38,392 nt of DNA from Candidatus Gastranaerophilales bacterium (GTDB taxonomy: Bacteria; Cyanobacteriota; Vampirovibrionia; Gastranaerophilales; Gastranaerophilaceae): NCBI GenBank assembly GCA_944322975.1, contig CALUQS010000037.1:1-38392 (forward strand). Direction: 5' to 3'. Positions 24,670-33,786 of this stretch are shown here, in pieces. Under the pieces are notes generated by a model, which was not told the origin of the DNA, made no database searches, and was given only the letters and a program-made list of their open reading frames with translations. A program made the position numbers and the translations under genes. How positions within the stretch are numbered: position 1 is the first letter of the stretch; each line of letters opens with the position of its first letter.

Positions 24670-24709
24670 TTAAAGCTTTTGACAAATTTGTATTTGTTTA
24701 AAGCTTTTG
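24670..24709. repeat. Pair of direct repeats in the dut-glyA divergent region
   Basis: TTAAAGCTTTTG occurs at 24670-24681 and again at 24698-24709, with CAAAT following each copy (one extra A in the first). Each copy contains the palindrome AAAGCTTT. This could be a paired binding site for a regulator of dut and/or glyA, but AT-rich DNA makes chance repeats common. Confidence 0.35.
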
Positions 24710-24777
24710 CAAATATTTTGATTTTATTTATTGCTGATGTAAAATTAAAGATAATTAAATTTTAGGGAGGTTTGTTA

Positions 24778-26028
24778 ATGGAATTAGATGTTATAAGAAA
24801 AGTTGACCCTGATGTCGCTGAGGCAATAGAAAAAGAATTGCACAGACAACAAAATACAATAGAATTAATCGCAAGTGAAAACTTTACTTCTCCTGCTGTT
24901 ATGGCAGCTTGCGGCTCTGTTTTAACAAATAAATACGCAGAAGGAAAACCGCACAAAAGATTTTATAACGGCTGTGAGAATGTTGACCTGATTGAAGAGC
25001 TCGCTCAAAAAAGAGCATGCGAACTTTTTAAAATGGATCACGCAAATGTCCAGCCGCACAGCGGTGCACAGGCTAATATGGCTGTGTTTATGTACGCTCT
25101 TAAAATCGGCGATACTGTATTAGGTATGGATTTGTCTAACGGCGGTCATTTAAGCCACGGCTCGCCGGTTAATTTTTCCGGTATAAATTACAATATTGTA
25201 AGCTACGGAGTCGATGAAAACGGTACTATTAACTATGATGAAGTTGAAAAACTTGCTAAAGAGCATAAACCTAAATTAATTATTGCAGGGGCAAGCAATT
25301 ACTCTAAAATCATTGATTTTAAAAGATTCAGGGAAATTGCCGATTCAGTCGGCGCATATTTGATGGCTGATATTGCCCATATTGCAGCGCTTGTTGCAGG
25401 CGGAGTCCATCCTTCTCCGGCAGGTTACGCACACTTTGTGACAACTACCACTCACAAAACCTTAAGAGGCCCCAGAGGCGGCATTATCATGTGCGACGCT
25501 GAACACGCAGCCGGTATTGATAAAGCAGTATTCCCCGGCATGCAAGGCGGGCCTTTGGAACATATTATTGCAGGTAAAGCAATTGCTCTAAAAGAAGCAC
25601 TGGAACCTTCTTTTAAAGAATATGCCGCTCAAATTGTCAAAAACGCAAAAGCCCTTGCTAACGGGTTAATAGATGAAGGCATGGATATTGTCGGCGGCTG
25701 CACTGAAAACCACCTGATGACTCTGGATTTAAGAAAATTCAACAAAACAGGTAAGGATATCGCTAACGTTTTAGAAACTGTCGGTATTACTGCAAACAAA
25801 AATACAGTGCCGAATGACCCGCAAAGTCCTTTTGTCACAAGCGGTGTAAGACTTGGTGCTGCAGCTGTCACAACAAGAGGTTTTAAAGAGGACGATATGG
25901 TTGAAGTTGCAAAAATTATTGCCTCCGCTGTTATTGCCTCCGATAATGAAATTGCTCTAAAAAACCTGAGAGAGCGTTCGTTGAAGTTATGTAAAAAACA
26001 CCCGTTGTACGAAGGAATGAGAGTATAA
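24778..26028 (+). CDS. glyA: Serine hydroxymethyltransferase
   Basis: This 416-aa PLP enzyme interconverts serine and glycine with tetrahydrofolate, the main source of one-carbon units. The start is typical ([15 protein letters not shown], then [15 protein letters not shown]). The cofactor Lys is K227 in [14 protein letters not shown]. The length is normal. The ATG at 24778 is preceded by GGGAGG at optimal spacing; the TTG two codons upstream is not needed. Its stop overlaps the start of the next gene (TAATG), so the glycosyl-phosphate transferase is translationally coupled. Confidence 0.98.
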   Translation: MELDVIRKVDPDVAEAIEKELHRQQNTIELIASENFTSPAVMAACGSVLTNKYAEGKPHKRFYNGCENVDLIEELAQKRACELFKMDHANVQPHSGAQANMAVFMYALKIGDTVLGMDLSNGGHLSHGSPVNFSGINYNIVSYGVDENGTINYDEVEKLAKEHKPKLIIAGASNYSKIIDFKRFREIADSVGAYLMADIAHIAALVAGGVHPSPAGYAHFVTTTTHKTLRGPRGGIIMCDAEHAAGIDKAVFPGMQGGPLEHIIAGKAIALKEALEPSFKEYAAQIVKNAKALANGLIDEGMDIVGGCTENHLMTLDLRKFNKTGKDIANVLETVGITANKNTVPNDPQSPFVTSGVRLGAAAVTTRGFKEDDMVEVAKIIASAVIASDNEIALKNLRERSLKLCKKHPLYEGMRV

Positions 26029-27071
26029 TGTTTTCGCTTAAACTGACTGACGCACACATACTTGGAATGATAATGGCATATTTACTCGGCTTTTTTATAA
26101 TGCCGTATGTCATATGGTTTGCCAAAAAGAATAATCTTGTTGATAAGCCTAACGAGAGAAAAATCCATCACGGGCCTATTGCAAGACTCGGCGGAATAGC
26201 AATCTGGTCAAGCTCAATGCTTTCCTTTTTGCTGCTTGTTATTCTCAGTTATTACCCGTATGGAAAACTTTTGTCAGGAGTGCTCTTAGGCGGTTCCCTG
26301 ATGTTTTTGCTAGGGTTGATAGATGATATTTACGGGCTTAATGCAAAATTCAAATTAATGATACAGATTGCAATTGCTTCTATAGTATTTTTGCTGGGAA
26401 TAAGGGTAGATACAATATACAACCCTTTTGGCAATCCTCTGCAGCTCGGTATGATTGTTTCGTACATAGTCAGTGTTTTGTGGATAGTAGGTATATCTAA
26501 TGCATTAAACTTTATAGACGGGGTAGACGGACTTGCAGGGTCAATTGTTACAATAAGTTCCGTAACTTTAGGACTTATTGCAGTCGCGATGACGCCTTCT
26601 AACGGGATAAGCGCATTGATTGCCTTTATTCTTGCCGGTTCTATGCTTGCTTTTTTGACTTACAATTTTCATCCGGCAAAAATATTTATGGGTGACTCCG
26701 GGTCTTTGTTCGCCGGCTTTTTGCTTGCGACTCTTTCTATAACAGGTGTGATGAAATCACCGGAGTTAACAATGTTTGTACCGTTCTTTATACTTTCGGT
26801 GCCGATTATTGATATAACTTTTTCTTCACTGAGAAGAATTGCCAAAGGTGTTTCTCCTTTTACACCGGATGCTGAGCACCTGCATCACAAGCTGTTACAC
26901 AGAGGTTTTTCTCAAAATCAGACGGTATTGATATTGTCTTCTGTTGCGGTTGTATCAGGGGCAATTGCAAGTTTTATTGTCGGAACATCTTTAAAATTTT
27001 TCATCTATGCAATTTTAATTTCTGTTATAATGCTGTTATTAAGTTTCTTTGCCAGTAAAAATAAAGATTAA
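26028..27071 (+). CDS. MraY/WecA-family undecaprenyl-phosphate sugar-1-phosphate transferase
   Basis: This 347-aa polytopic membrane enzyme moves a sugar-1-phosphate, probably GlcNAc-1-P, onto undecaprenyl phosphate. That is the first step of O-antigen, teichoic-acid or related envelope glycan synthesis. Motifs are RKIHHGPIARLGGIAI (45-60), the Mg-binding LIDDIYGL (97-104), NFIDGVDGLAG, FMGDSGSLFAGF and the WecA-type HLHHKLLHRGFS. The HLHH motif argues for a WecA/TagO subfamily member rather than MraY itself. About ten hydrophobic segments are visible. It starts 1 nt inside the glyA stop codon and is followed by a small unknown gene, making a three-gene run. Confidence 0.9.
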   Translation: MFSLKLTDAHILGMIMAYLLGFFIMPYVIWFAKKNNLVDKPNERKIHHGPIARLGGIAIWSSSMLSFLLLVILSYYPYGKLLSGVLLGGSLMFLLGLIDDIYGLNAKFKLMIQIAIASIVFLLGIRVDTIYNPFGNPLQLGMIVSYIVSVLWIVGISNALNFIDGVDGLAGSIVTISSVTLGLIAVAMTPSNGISALIAFILAGSMLAFLTYNFHPAKIFMGDSGSLFAGFLLATLSITGVMKSPELTMFVPFFILSVPIIDITFSSLRRIAKGVSPFTPDAEHLHHKLLHRGFSQNQTVLILSSVAVVSGAIASFIVGTSLKFFIYAILISVIMLLLSFFASKNKD

Positions 27072-27081
27072 AGATTGGATT

Positions 27082-27321
27082 ATGGGTAAGGCTAAAAAAA
27101 GAAATTTTCAAAGTTGTATTAATGCCGGAATTTCTATCGGTTTACCGGCTACCTGCACACGCGAAGATGCGGTTAATTTTGTTATAAAAAATATAAAAGC
27201 CAATAATCTCGGCGGACAAACAAAGGATGTTATAAGTCTGTTTGGCATAACGGCAGAAGAGCTCTCAGAAGCCGGTGCTGCATATGAAGATTTGTTAGCC
27301 CTGCGTGCAGTGTTGATGTAA
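27082..27321 (+). CDS. Small unknown protein
   Basis: This 79-aa soluble protein of unknown function begins MGKAKKRNFQSCINAGISIG; the C-terminal half is helical and acidic (FGITAEELSEAGAAYEDLLA). The ATG at 27082, 10 nt after the WecA-like stop, is preferred to an upstream in-frame alternative start inside that gene, though its ribosome-binding site is weak. Probably co-transcribed with glyA and the wecA-like gene. Confidence 0.6.
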   Translation: MGKAKKRNFQSCINAGISIGLPATCTREDAVNFVIKNIKANNLGGQTKDVISLFGITAEELSEAGAAYEDLLALRAVLM

Positions 27322-27326
27322 ATCAT

Positions 27327-27356
27327 AAAAAAAACCCGTTGCACATTGCTAACGGG
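27327..27356 (-). terminator. Terminator of the NGT-repeat protein gene
   Basis: CCCGTT (27335-27340) pairs with AACGGG (27351-27356), with an additional GC pair in the loop. The minus-strand transcript then runs into eight T (27334-27327). It lies about 100 bp past the end of the NGT-repeat gene and 6 bp past the stop of the convergent small gene. Confidence 0.8.
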
Positions 27357-27453
27357 GATTGGTTAGGTTTTAGCTTGTTATAATAGGTTTATGTTTAATT
27401 TACTTCTAACATGGCTCAAGATTTTCAAGAGCCGGATTTATAACTCACACTTA

Positions 27454-28719
27454 TTATGAACTCATTTTAGCCAGTAATTCTGCAAGTTTGTCAGCACCCT
27501 TTGCATTTGAACCTATACTGTAGCCATTTGACATTGATTGCGGTGTTTGTGTTGTATAAACTACTTCACCTTTGTTTGCAAGATCTGGTCTTACAGATAT
27601 AAGTTTTTCATTTGCTGCAGCGGCCGGTGAAGGCAATGCTGCTTTCGGCGCACCTGACGGAATATTATAAATCTGTCTGCCTGTATTGTAATATTCCGTA
27701 ATCGGTTTTAAATTTATTTTAGGTCTTACAGCCGGCAGACTAGCAGGAGCCGGTGCCGGTAATGCGGCTATTGGACCGTATGTTCTGTGCGGAATATTAA
27801 ATGTCGGATTTTCTGTTTTATAGTATTCTGTAATCGGTTTTAAATTTACTTTACCGTTTGTTGTTGGTGCGGGTAAATCAATAAATTCTACATCCTGTGC
27901 GTCTGCTTTCCAGTTGTTAAAATTGTGTCTTTGTGCAGGAGTAGAAACAACTTGCGGAGTGTTGTTAACAGCTGTCGGCAAATTACCTGTTGAAGCCCCG
28001 GTTGCTGATGAACCTGCTGCTCCGGCAGGAGGAGGTGTAACAATTACACGTCCTGATGAGGGCTGATTCATTGCGGCTGCCTTTTTATTCATTGCATTTT
28101 GCCATCTTGATGAGGGTGTATGCGGAGGTAAATAGCCGGCAACATTTGAATTGCCTGCGCCGTTAGTTACACCGCCGGTGCCGTTAGTTACACCATTTGT
28201 TCCGTTAGTGTTACCGCCAGTGCCTCTTGTACCGTTTGTTGTACTGCCGGTTCCTTTAGTTACCCCGTTTGTACCGTTTGTACCGTTCGTAGCGCCGACT
28301 GAATTCATCTTCATCGTTTTGGACGCACGATTAACGTTGCGCGGTACGCGTGTGACTTTTCCTTTGGTAAGTGCCGCTAACATAGCGGCAGTACCCAAAG
28401 CTGTTGCCAGCATACCTAAAATGGTACCTGTATCATTTTCTTTTTTATGTGCAGCAATTGGTCTTGCATAATAATTATTCATTTGATCTTCAGCAGGAAG
28501 CAGTGTTGAAGCGCTGAATTGACCAACAGCGACATTAGCCATAGGACCTGATGCATACATGCCCATCATTGCCGGATTTAAATAACCTGCACCAGCCATG
28601 CCTGCATAACCGGCACCCGGATATCCACCCATTGCTAATGCATAATTTGAGTTGACATTATACATTGGTTTCATTAAACTTTGAAAACTTGTATTGTATG
28701 TATCAAAATTCATGGCCAT
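27454..28719 (-). CDS. Low-complexity protein with NGT repeats, one membrane segment and a duplicated NLKPITEYY module
   Basis: I do not recognise this 421-aa protein. The N-terminus (1-75) is rich in Tyr, Gly, Ala and Met (for example GGYPGAGYAGMAGAGY). A hydrophobic helix follows at about 98-117 (GTILGMLATALGTAAMLAAL). Residues 142-188 are a Gly/Thr/Asn repeat built on NGT/GVT/GTGG units. The C-terminal half is Pro/Ala-rich and contains two copies of the module (V/I)NLKPITEYY at 291-300 and 335-344, each followed by a YNIP/FNIP stretch and an AALP tract. No signal peptide is clear, but the single helix suggests a membrane-anchored fibrous or spacer-like protein. GGAG lies 8 nt before the ATG. 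It is a single-gene unit with its own terminator. Confidence 0.75.
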   Translation of the reverse strand: MAMNFDTYNTSFQSLMKPMYNVNSNYALAMGGYPGAGYAGMAGAGYLNPAMMGMYASGPMANVAVGQFSASTLLPAEDQMNNYYARPIAAHKKENDTGTILGMLATALGTAAMLAALTKGKVTRVPRNVNRASKTMKMNSVGATNGTNGTNGVTKGTGSTTNGTRGTGGNTNGTNGVTNGTGGVTNGAGNSNVAGYLPPHTPSSRWQNAMNKKAAAMNQPSSGRVIVTPPPAGAAGSSATGASTGNLPTAVNNTPQVVSTPAQRHNFNNWKADAQDVEFIDLPAPTTNGKVNLKPITEYYKTENPTFNIPHRTYGPIAALPAPAPASLPAVRPKINLKPITEYYNTGRQIYNIPSGAPKAALPSPAAAANEKLISVRPDLANKGEVVYTTQTPQSMSNGYSIGSNAKGADKLAELLAKMSS

Positions 28720-28923
28720 AACCTAAACTCCAACCTGTTTAATTTTCTAACCTTACATTTATAAAAACAATCACTAAGTCGGAATTGCCATGAAAATGAT
28801 TTTTTATTAAGAATTGTTACACACCTAACCACCTTTACACTGTTCAATTAATTGTCAGCAAGTAGAATAGATATAGTGTATAAATTTTTTATATAACATG
28901 TAATATTTTTAGAGGAGACACAG

Positions 28924-30309
28924 ATGTTAGAATTTAACTGCAAGAATGTCAGTGCCGAAAGACTTGGCGAAGGCAACGGATTAAATCTTGAAGAAGAATT
29001 CAACAAATATAATGATAAAATTGCTAAAATAATCAGCAATTTGAACTCTAAAAAAGACAAACCCGGACAATGGCTGCAGTGGATGAATCTGGGCTACAGC
29101 GAGGAAACTGTCTGGTTTGTAAAAGAATATGCGGCCATGACGCAGGGGCGTTTTGACAATATACTTGTACTGGGCATAGGCGGTTCTGCCTTAGGCGGAA
29201 AGGCTGTTTGCGAGGCGTTGTTAAAGCCGTACTGGAATTTATTGTCTGATGAGCAGCGAAATAACCTCCCTAAAATATTCTTTTTAGATAATATTGATCC
29301 CGATGAAATGAACGGGCTTTTGAATGTACTTGATTTAAAGAAAACGCTTGTTAATGTTATAACAAAATCCGGTTCAACCGCAGAGACAATGTCGCAGTTT
29401 ATGATATTAAAAAACAGGCTGCAAGAAGAACTCGGTGATGATTACAGAAAACATATCGTTGCTACAACCGACCAGACAACCGGTATTTTAAGACAGATTT
29501 CCAATGAAGAAGGGTATAAAACCTTTGTAATACCGGATGATGTAGGCGGACGTTTTTCCGTATTTTCTGCTGTTGGTTTATTGCCGTTTGCTCTTGTCGG
29601 TATTGATATCGAGGAGCTTATGCAGGGGGTTAAAGATATGGATTTAGCCCTTAAGAATACCGATATAAGACACAATATTGCAGCGCAAAATGCACTTATA
29701 CACTATTTAATGGATACTCAAAAAGGTAAAAATCTTGCTGTAATGATGCCATATTCCAGCAGGCTTAAGTATGTATCAGACTGGTTTGTACAAATATGGG
29801 CAGAAAGTTTGGGCAAAAATAAAAATCTTGACGGAGAACCGGTCTGCGTAGGTCCTACACCGATAAAAGCCGTCGGGGCAACTGACCAGCACTCGCAAAT
29901 TCAATTGTATAATGAAGGTCCCAATAACAAACTGATTACTTTTATAAGGGTAAAAGAGTTTGATTCTTCAATAGAAATACCTAAAATTTTCGAATATACA
30001 GGTATAGGCTATCTCGGCGGAAAAACAATTAACGAGCTTTTAAACGCCGAGGCTGACGCTACACGTGTTACACTTGTAGATTACCAGAGACCGAATGTAA
30101 CAATTACAATTGATAATATATCACCGTATAACATTGGTCAGCTGCTTTATATGTTTGAGGTTCAAACCGCAATCACAGGTGCTCTTTATCACATTAACGC
30201 TTTTGATCAGCCGGGTGTTGAACAGGCTAAAAATTACACCTATGCTCTTATGGGCAGAGCCGGTTATGAAGAATCGGCTGCAGTGTTGCAAAAAAAGTTG
30301 TCTATCTAG
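28924..30309 (+). CDS. pgi: Glucose-6-phosphate isomerase
   Basis: This 461-aa enzyme interconverts glucose-6-phosphate and fructose-6-phosphate. The phosphoglucose isomerase fold is shown by VLGIGGSALGGKAV (sugar-phosphate site), NVITKSGSTAETM, VGGRFSVFSAVGLLP, GATDQHSQIQLYNEGP and the C-terminal AFDQPGVEQAKNY with its conserved Lys. The size matches the shorter bacterial type. AGAGGAG lies 7 nt before the ATG. The next gene follows after 112 bp, with a weak hairpin and its own extended -10 box, so it is probably separate. Confidence 0.97.
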   Translation: MLEFNCKNVSAERLGEGNGLNLEEEFNKYNDKIAKIISNLNSKKDKPGQWLQWMNLGYSEETVWFVKEYAAMTQGRFDNILVLGIGGSALGGKAVCEALLKPYWNLLSDEQRNNLPKIFFLDNIDPDEMNGLLNVLDLKKTLVNVITKSGSTAETMSQFMILKNRLQEELGDDYRKHIVATTDQTTGILRQISNEEGYKTFVIPDDVGGRFSVFSAVGLLPFALVGIDIEELMQGVKDMDLALKNTDIRHNIAAQNALIHYLMDTQKGKNLAVMMPYSSRLKYVSDWFVQIWAESLGKNKNLDGEPVCVGPTPIKAVGATDQHSQIQLYNEGPNNKLITFIRVKEFDSSIEIPKIFEYTGIGYLGGKTINELLNAEADATRVTLVDYQRPNVTITIDNISPYNIGQLLYMFEVQTAITGALYHINAFDQPGVEQAKNYTYALMGRAGYEESAAVLQKKLSI

Positions 30310-30338
30310 ACCTTTAATAAGGTTTATTTAAACACAAC

Positions 30339-30357
30339 ATGTAACAGAAAGTTACAT
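30339..30357 (+). terminator. Weak hairpin after pgi
   Basis: ATGTAAC (30339-30345) pairs with GTTACAT (30351-30357) around a 5-nt loop, followed by TTTTAT. This is a plausible weak terminator for pgi. Confidence 0.45.
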
Positions 30358-30379
30358 TTTATACATGTAGTTTTGAGTT

Positions 30380-30388
30380 TGCTACAAT
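30380..30388 (+). promoter_or_regulatory. Extended -10 promoter before the coiled-coil gene
   Basis: TGCTACAAT is an extended -10 element (TGN plus TACAAT), 33 nt before the ATG at 30422. No good -35 box is visible, which is common for extended -10 promoters. Confidence 0.45.
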
Positions 30389-30421
30389 TAACTAAGGAGC
30401 TTTAATTAGAGAGTAGTCTTT

Positions 30422-33070
30422 ATGTCAGAAAATAATACTTATTTTGAAGTTATACAAAACAGACTTGATACTTTAGTCGATAAAATCATACAAAAAGAAC
30501 AAACCGATGAGGATTTTCGTATTACATATGCGCAAATTCTTGAAAAAATTAACACTAAAATGGATTTGTTCTCAAATTCTGATACAAGTGAAGAAATCAG
30601 AACACTCGGTCAGGAAATCGGTCAGCTTTTACAAAGCAGACAGGAAATTCTGGATGCAAAATTTCTTGCAATAAAATCAGAATTTGAAAATTTGAATAAA
30701 CTTTTATTTGAATCTCTAAAAACTCCAGAACTGCTTGCAGCTTTCAATAAAATTCACAATCAAATCCATTACCTGACAGAAGGACAGGAAAGCCAGAAAG
30801 AAAGCTATAACGCACTTGTTGTCCATCTGGAAAATTTTGGTACACTTCAAGATACAAATGAAATTATTGTAAATGATTTTGCTATTTTAAATGAGCAAAA
30901 TACAACTCTTAAAAATCAAATAGACGAAATTATACAGTTCAACAAAGAATTAGAAATAAATAACAAAAAACTGCTTGATGATCTTGCATCTGCTGTATTT
31001 AAAATCAAAGAACTGTCAGAACAAACCTCAGACCAGACAGATGATGTTAAAACTTTTATTGCGGACAAGATAGATTCAATAATAACAAAATTGCAAGAAT
31101 CCGACGCCAGTGTTGAAATAATGAACAACAATCTCAATACTCTTATTGAAGTTGTCGGCAATATCTTTGATGACGAATCTTTTGAAGAATTAAAAACCGA
31201 TGTAGCTGATATTTTTAAAAAGTCAGAACTGATTTCCGCTACATTAAAAGAGCTTGCAACAAAAGAAGATTTTCTTGAAAATGCAGCTAATAACAAAGAA
31301 GAAATTAAAAAGAATTCTCTTGATTTGATTACACAGCTGGAATCAAATATCTTTACAAAATTGAATGTATCAGATATTACCGACATCAAAAATTATGCAG
31401 AAAAGATATTCTTCCAGGGTACAGAAGTCTTAAAAGAAGAAATCTGGGGTGTAAAAGATACTGTCAAAAATATCGACGAAACTGTAGTTAAGCAAGATGC
31501 ATTTGAAAAAAATCTTCAAACAGCCAAAGATGATATTATTGACATGATTTCTGAGGAAAGCGTTGCATCTAATCAGCAAATCAAAGAGCTTTCTGACAAC
31601 ATAGATGAGTTAAACAAAGATTTATCTAATGTAATTGCTATTAACGCGAACAATTTAAAAAGCGAGTTGTCTGACGTTATTACGGAAGAAAGCAGCGCAA
31701 CATCAGATCAGATAAAAAATATAGTAAAACAAATTGATGATCTTAAAGAAGATATTACATACGTTATCTCTGGCGAGAGTGTTGCTTCGGCACAACAGAT
31801 TAAACAACTTGCGACTTCTTTAGAAAATCTTAAAACAGAATTAAATAACCTTATCCTTAATCAACAGGGTGAGCAGATAGAAATTGCTCTGCAAAATTTG
31901 CAGACAAAATTTGTTACACAGCTTGTTCAGGTTGCTGAAAACATATCATTTGATGAACAGGCAGATGATATTAACGAGAATATTGTCTCTTTGACAGAGG
32001 GTATCAAAGAAGAGCTGTCCAATTCTTCACTTAAGATTTATGATGATCTGAATGAGTTAAAAAACAATCTTGTAAAACTGCAGGACAGAACAGAAGAAGA
32101 CGGAAGAGATATTGTCACCGGTATTAACAAAATAGACGAAACAATAAAAGCCAATGTCTCTGAAGAAATAAGTAATCTGGCTTCTAAAATCAAACTTTTG
32201 ACAAACGGATTCCGAGAAGACAACGAGATTTCGTATACAATGCCTGATGTGGAATCAGACATTGCAAAATTGAGAACAGATATTGCCAATCTTCAAAAGA
32301 CTTTAATGAATCCTGACAGTCTTATAGAAGACCACAGCATAGATATAGCTACACGCATAAATGACCTTAAAGCTGCAGTCCAAAAAATGCAAGACAGTCC
32401 TATTACACATCAGGTGGGTGAAATGAAAGAGATGTTCACCGGGCTGAGCGAGGATATTGCGAGTATAAGCAAACGTACAAACAAACTCATTATATCCTCT
32501 GATGAGGTAACTAAAAAACTTTTATCTAATATCACTGCTTTTACAGCTTTGATAAATACTTTTGAAAAACAGAGCAAAGCTTTTTATAATTCTGCTTTTT
32601 TAAAAAATATCAATAAAAAAGTAGAAACAATCACCAGAGGCACAGAGGCTATTGTGCAGTCTAACAATGCAATAAATGAAGCTTTTGGCTATATGGGTGA
32701 ATGGATTGATACGGCCAGTGATTCTTTTGACAATCTGCAAAATGATATTGCCAAAATCAAAAAGACACTGATTTCTGATGAAGAAAATGCTTCTGATAAG
32801 CTAGATACGGCGCTGAATAATATCAACAGCAAACTGGAAGAACAGCAGAATCAGATTAACACAATCCTTGAACAGCAGGCTGACGCGCAGGAATTAAAAT
32901 CACTTCTGGAATTTGTAGCTTCACAAATCAGTGTTACAAATGAAAAAATGGTTGAAAACGAGCAGTTGACTCAGAAAATATTAAACATGGAAAAACAGCT
33001 CAAAAAAATAGAAAAAAATATCGCCATAATTACCGAATATATTGATGAAGACGATAATTATGACGAATAG
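30422..33070 (+). CDS. Large coiled-coil protein of unknown function
   Basis: This 882-aa protein is almost wholly charged heptad-like helix (rich in Glu, Asp, Lys, Asn, Ile and Leu), without a membrane segment, signal peptide or enzymatic motif. An imperfect repeat (I)(S/T)(E/G)ES.A(S/T)..QIK.....L starts at residues 376, 420 and 449. Each copy is followed by a similar helix ending in SNVI, TYVI or NNLI. Residues 700-780 (IITS, INKKVETITRGTEAIVQ) resemble linkers of other long coiled coils. The start has GAGAG 8 nt upstream. Long coiled coils like this often act as scaffolds or cytoskeletal or envelope spacers. It is a single-gene unit. Confidence 0.75.
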   Translation: MSENNTYFEVIQNRLDTLVDKIIQKEQTDEDFRITYAQILEKINTKMDLFSNSDTSEEIRTLGQEIGQLLQSRQEILDAKFLAIKSEFENLNKLLFESLKTPELLAAFNKIHNQIHYLTEGQESQKESYNALVVHLENFGTLQDTNEIIVNDFAILNEQNTTLKNQIDEIIQFNKELEINNKKLLDDLASAVFKIKELSEQTSDQTDDVKTFIADKIDSIITKLQESDASVEIMNNNLNTLIEVVGNIFDDESFEELKTDVADIFKKSELISATLKELATKEDFLENAANNKEEIKKNSLDLITQLESNIFTKLNVSDITDIKNYAEKIFFQGTEVLKEEIWGVKDTVKNIDETVVKQDAFEKNLQTAKDDIIDMISEESVASNQQIKELSDNIDELNKDLSNVIAINANNLKSELSDVITEESSATSDQIKNIVKQIDDLKEDITYVISGESVASAQQIKQLATSLENLKTELNNLILNQQGEQIEIALQNLQTKFVTQLVQVAENISFDEQADDINENIVSLTEGIKEELSNSSLKIYDDLNELKNNLVKLQDRTEEDGRDIVTGINKIDETIKANVSEEISNLASKIKLLTNGFREDNEISYTMPDVESDIAKLRTDIANLQKTLMNPDSLIEDHSIDIATRINDLKAAVQKMQDSPITHQVGEMKEMFTGLSEDIASISKRTNKLIISSDEVTKKLLSNITAFTALINTFEKQSKAFYNSAFLKNINKKVETITRGTEAIVQSNNAINEAFGYMGEWIDTASDSFDNLQNDIAKIKKTLISDEENASDKLDTALNNINSKLEEQQNQINTILEQQADAQELKSLLEFVASQISVTNEKMVENEQLTQKILNMEKQLKKIEKNIAIITEYIDEDDNYDE

Positions 33071-33115
33071 AACATTTCTGTTTTTATCGTAGTTATTAAC
33101 TTTTATTATCTATAA

Positions 33116-33319
33116 TTAATTATTGCTTGTTACAAGTTTTAATGCTGCAAGATTTTTGATAGCAAACATTTTTGTCTGCATATTTTGTTCTTTGTTAATT
33201 TCAAAAATTCTTATGATACGTTGAATTTCTGCTAAATTTTTTCTTGAAGAAATATCATATACGTTTTTAATAGGGTCTGAAACTACGTCCATTATTGTAT
33301 TTAATTCATGTTCTTGCAT
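33116..33319 (-). CDS. Small unknown protein
   Basis: This 67-aa soluble protein of unknown function begins MQEHELNTIMDVVSDPIKN and is charged and helical. AGAGGA lies 9 nt upstream of the ATG, the main reason to call it real. It is convergent with the 882-aa coiled-coil gene and divergent from the 84-aa gene at 33527. Confidence 0.6.
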   Translation of the reverse strand: MQEHELNTIMDVVSDPIKNVYDISSRKNLAEIQRIIRIFEINKEQNMQTKMFAIKNLAALKLVTSNN

Positions 33320-33463
33320 ATTTTCTATTCCTCTAAAGCATATGTATACTTTAATAAAGTGAATCGCTTTAAAAAAATTGCCTAAATTGTTTTAAAATGT
33401 TAAGAAATATATACAAAGTATTTAAAAACAATATACTGGTGTTTGTATAACTACTCAAAACAG

Positions 33464-33494
33464 TTGATAAAAACTTAAAATTTTAGTATATAAT
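33464..33494 (+). promoter_or_regulatory. Promoter of the 84-aa gene
   Basis: TTGATA (33464-33469) is followed after 17 bp by TATATA (33487-33492), with TATAAT overlapping at 33489-33494. This sits 30-40 nt before the ATG at 33527. Confidence 0.6.
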
Positions 33495-33526
33495 AAAAGA
33501 CATAAACAATGATATAAGGAGATAAT

Positions 33527-33781
33527 ATGCTGCCAATAGTAACAGAAGAACATGCCTCGCTCGCATTTGCCGAAATTTTTCAGGATGTGCACGGCTGGCG
33601 TAAAAAAATGATTCACTACATAAAAGATGAAAATCCTGAAATAAACAGTGCAATCATTGAGGCTGCAAACAATACCGACTTAGACCCCAAAGCTGTTGCC
33701 CTCGGTGCATATATGACCTATATTTTGATAGAAATGGCGGCTAAAGATGATGCCGGCATGAATTATGAAATAGAAGAATAA
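33527..33781 (+). CDS. Small unknown protein
   Basis: This 84-aa acidic protein of unknown function has a helical centre (INSAIIEAANNTDLDPKAVA) and no signal peptide. A clear AAGGAGA lies 5 nt before the ATG, and a promoter is present at 33464-33494. It ends 5 bp from the convergent 119-aa gene. Confidence 0.7.
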   Translation: MLPIVTEEHASLAFAEIFQDVHGWRKKMIHYIKDENPEINSAIIEAANNTDLDPKAVALGAYMTYILIEMAAKDDAGMNYEIEE

Positions 33782-33786
33782 ATCGC

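Noticed and set aside
27407..27440. GGCTC...GAGCC inverted repeat after the NGT-repeat gene
   Set aside because: Only a 5-bp stem with no T run; the hairpin at 27327-27356 is a much better terminator.
28151..28471. Plus-strand frame with repeated VPLVTP units
   Set aside because: It is the shadow of the NGT repeats on the minus strand, with no ribosome-binding site.
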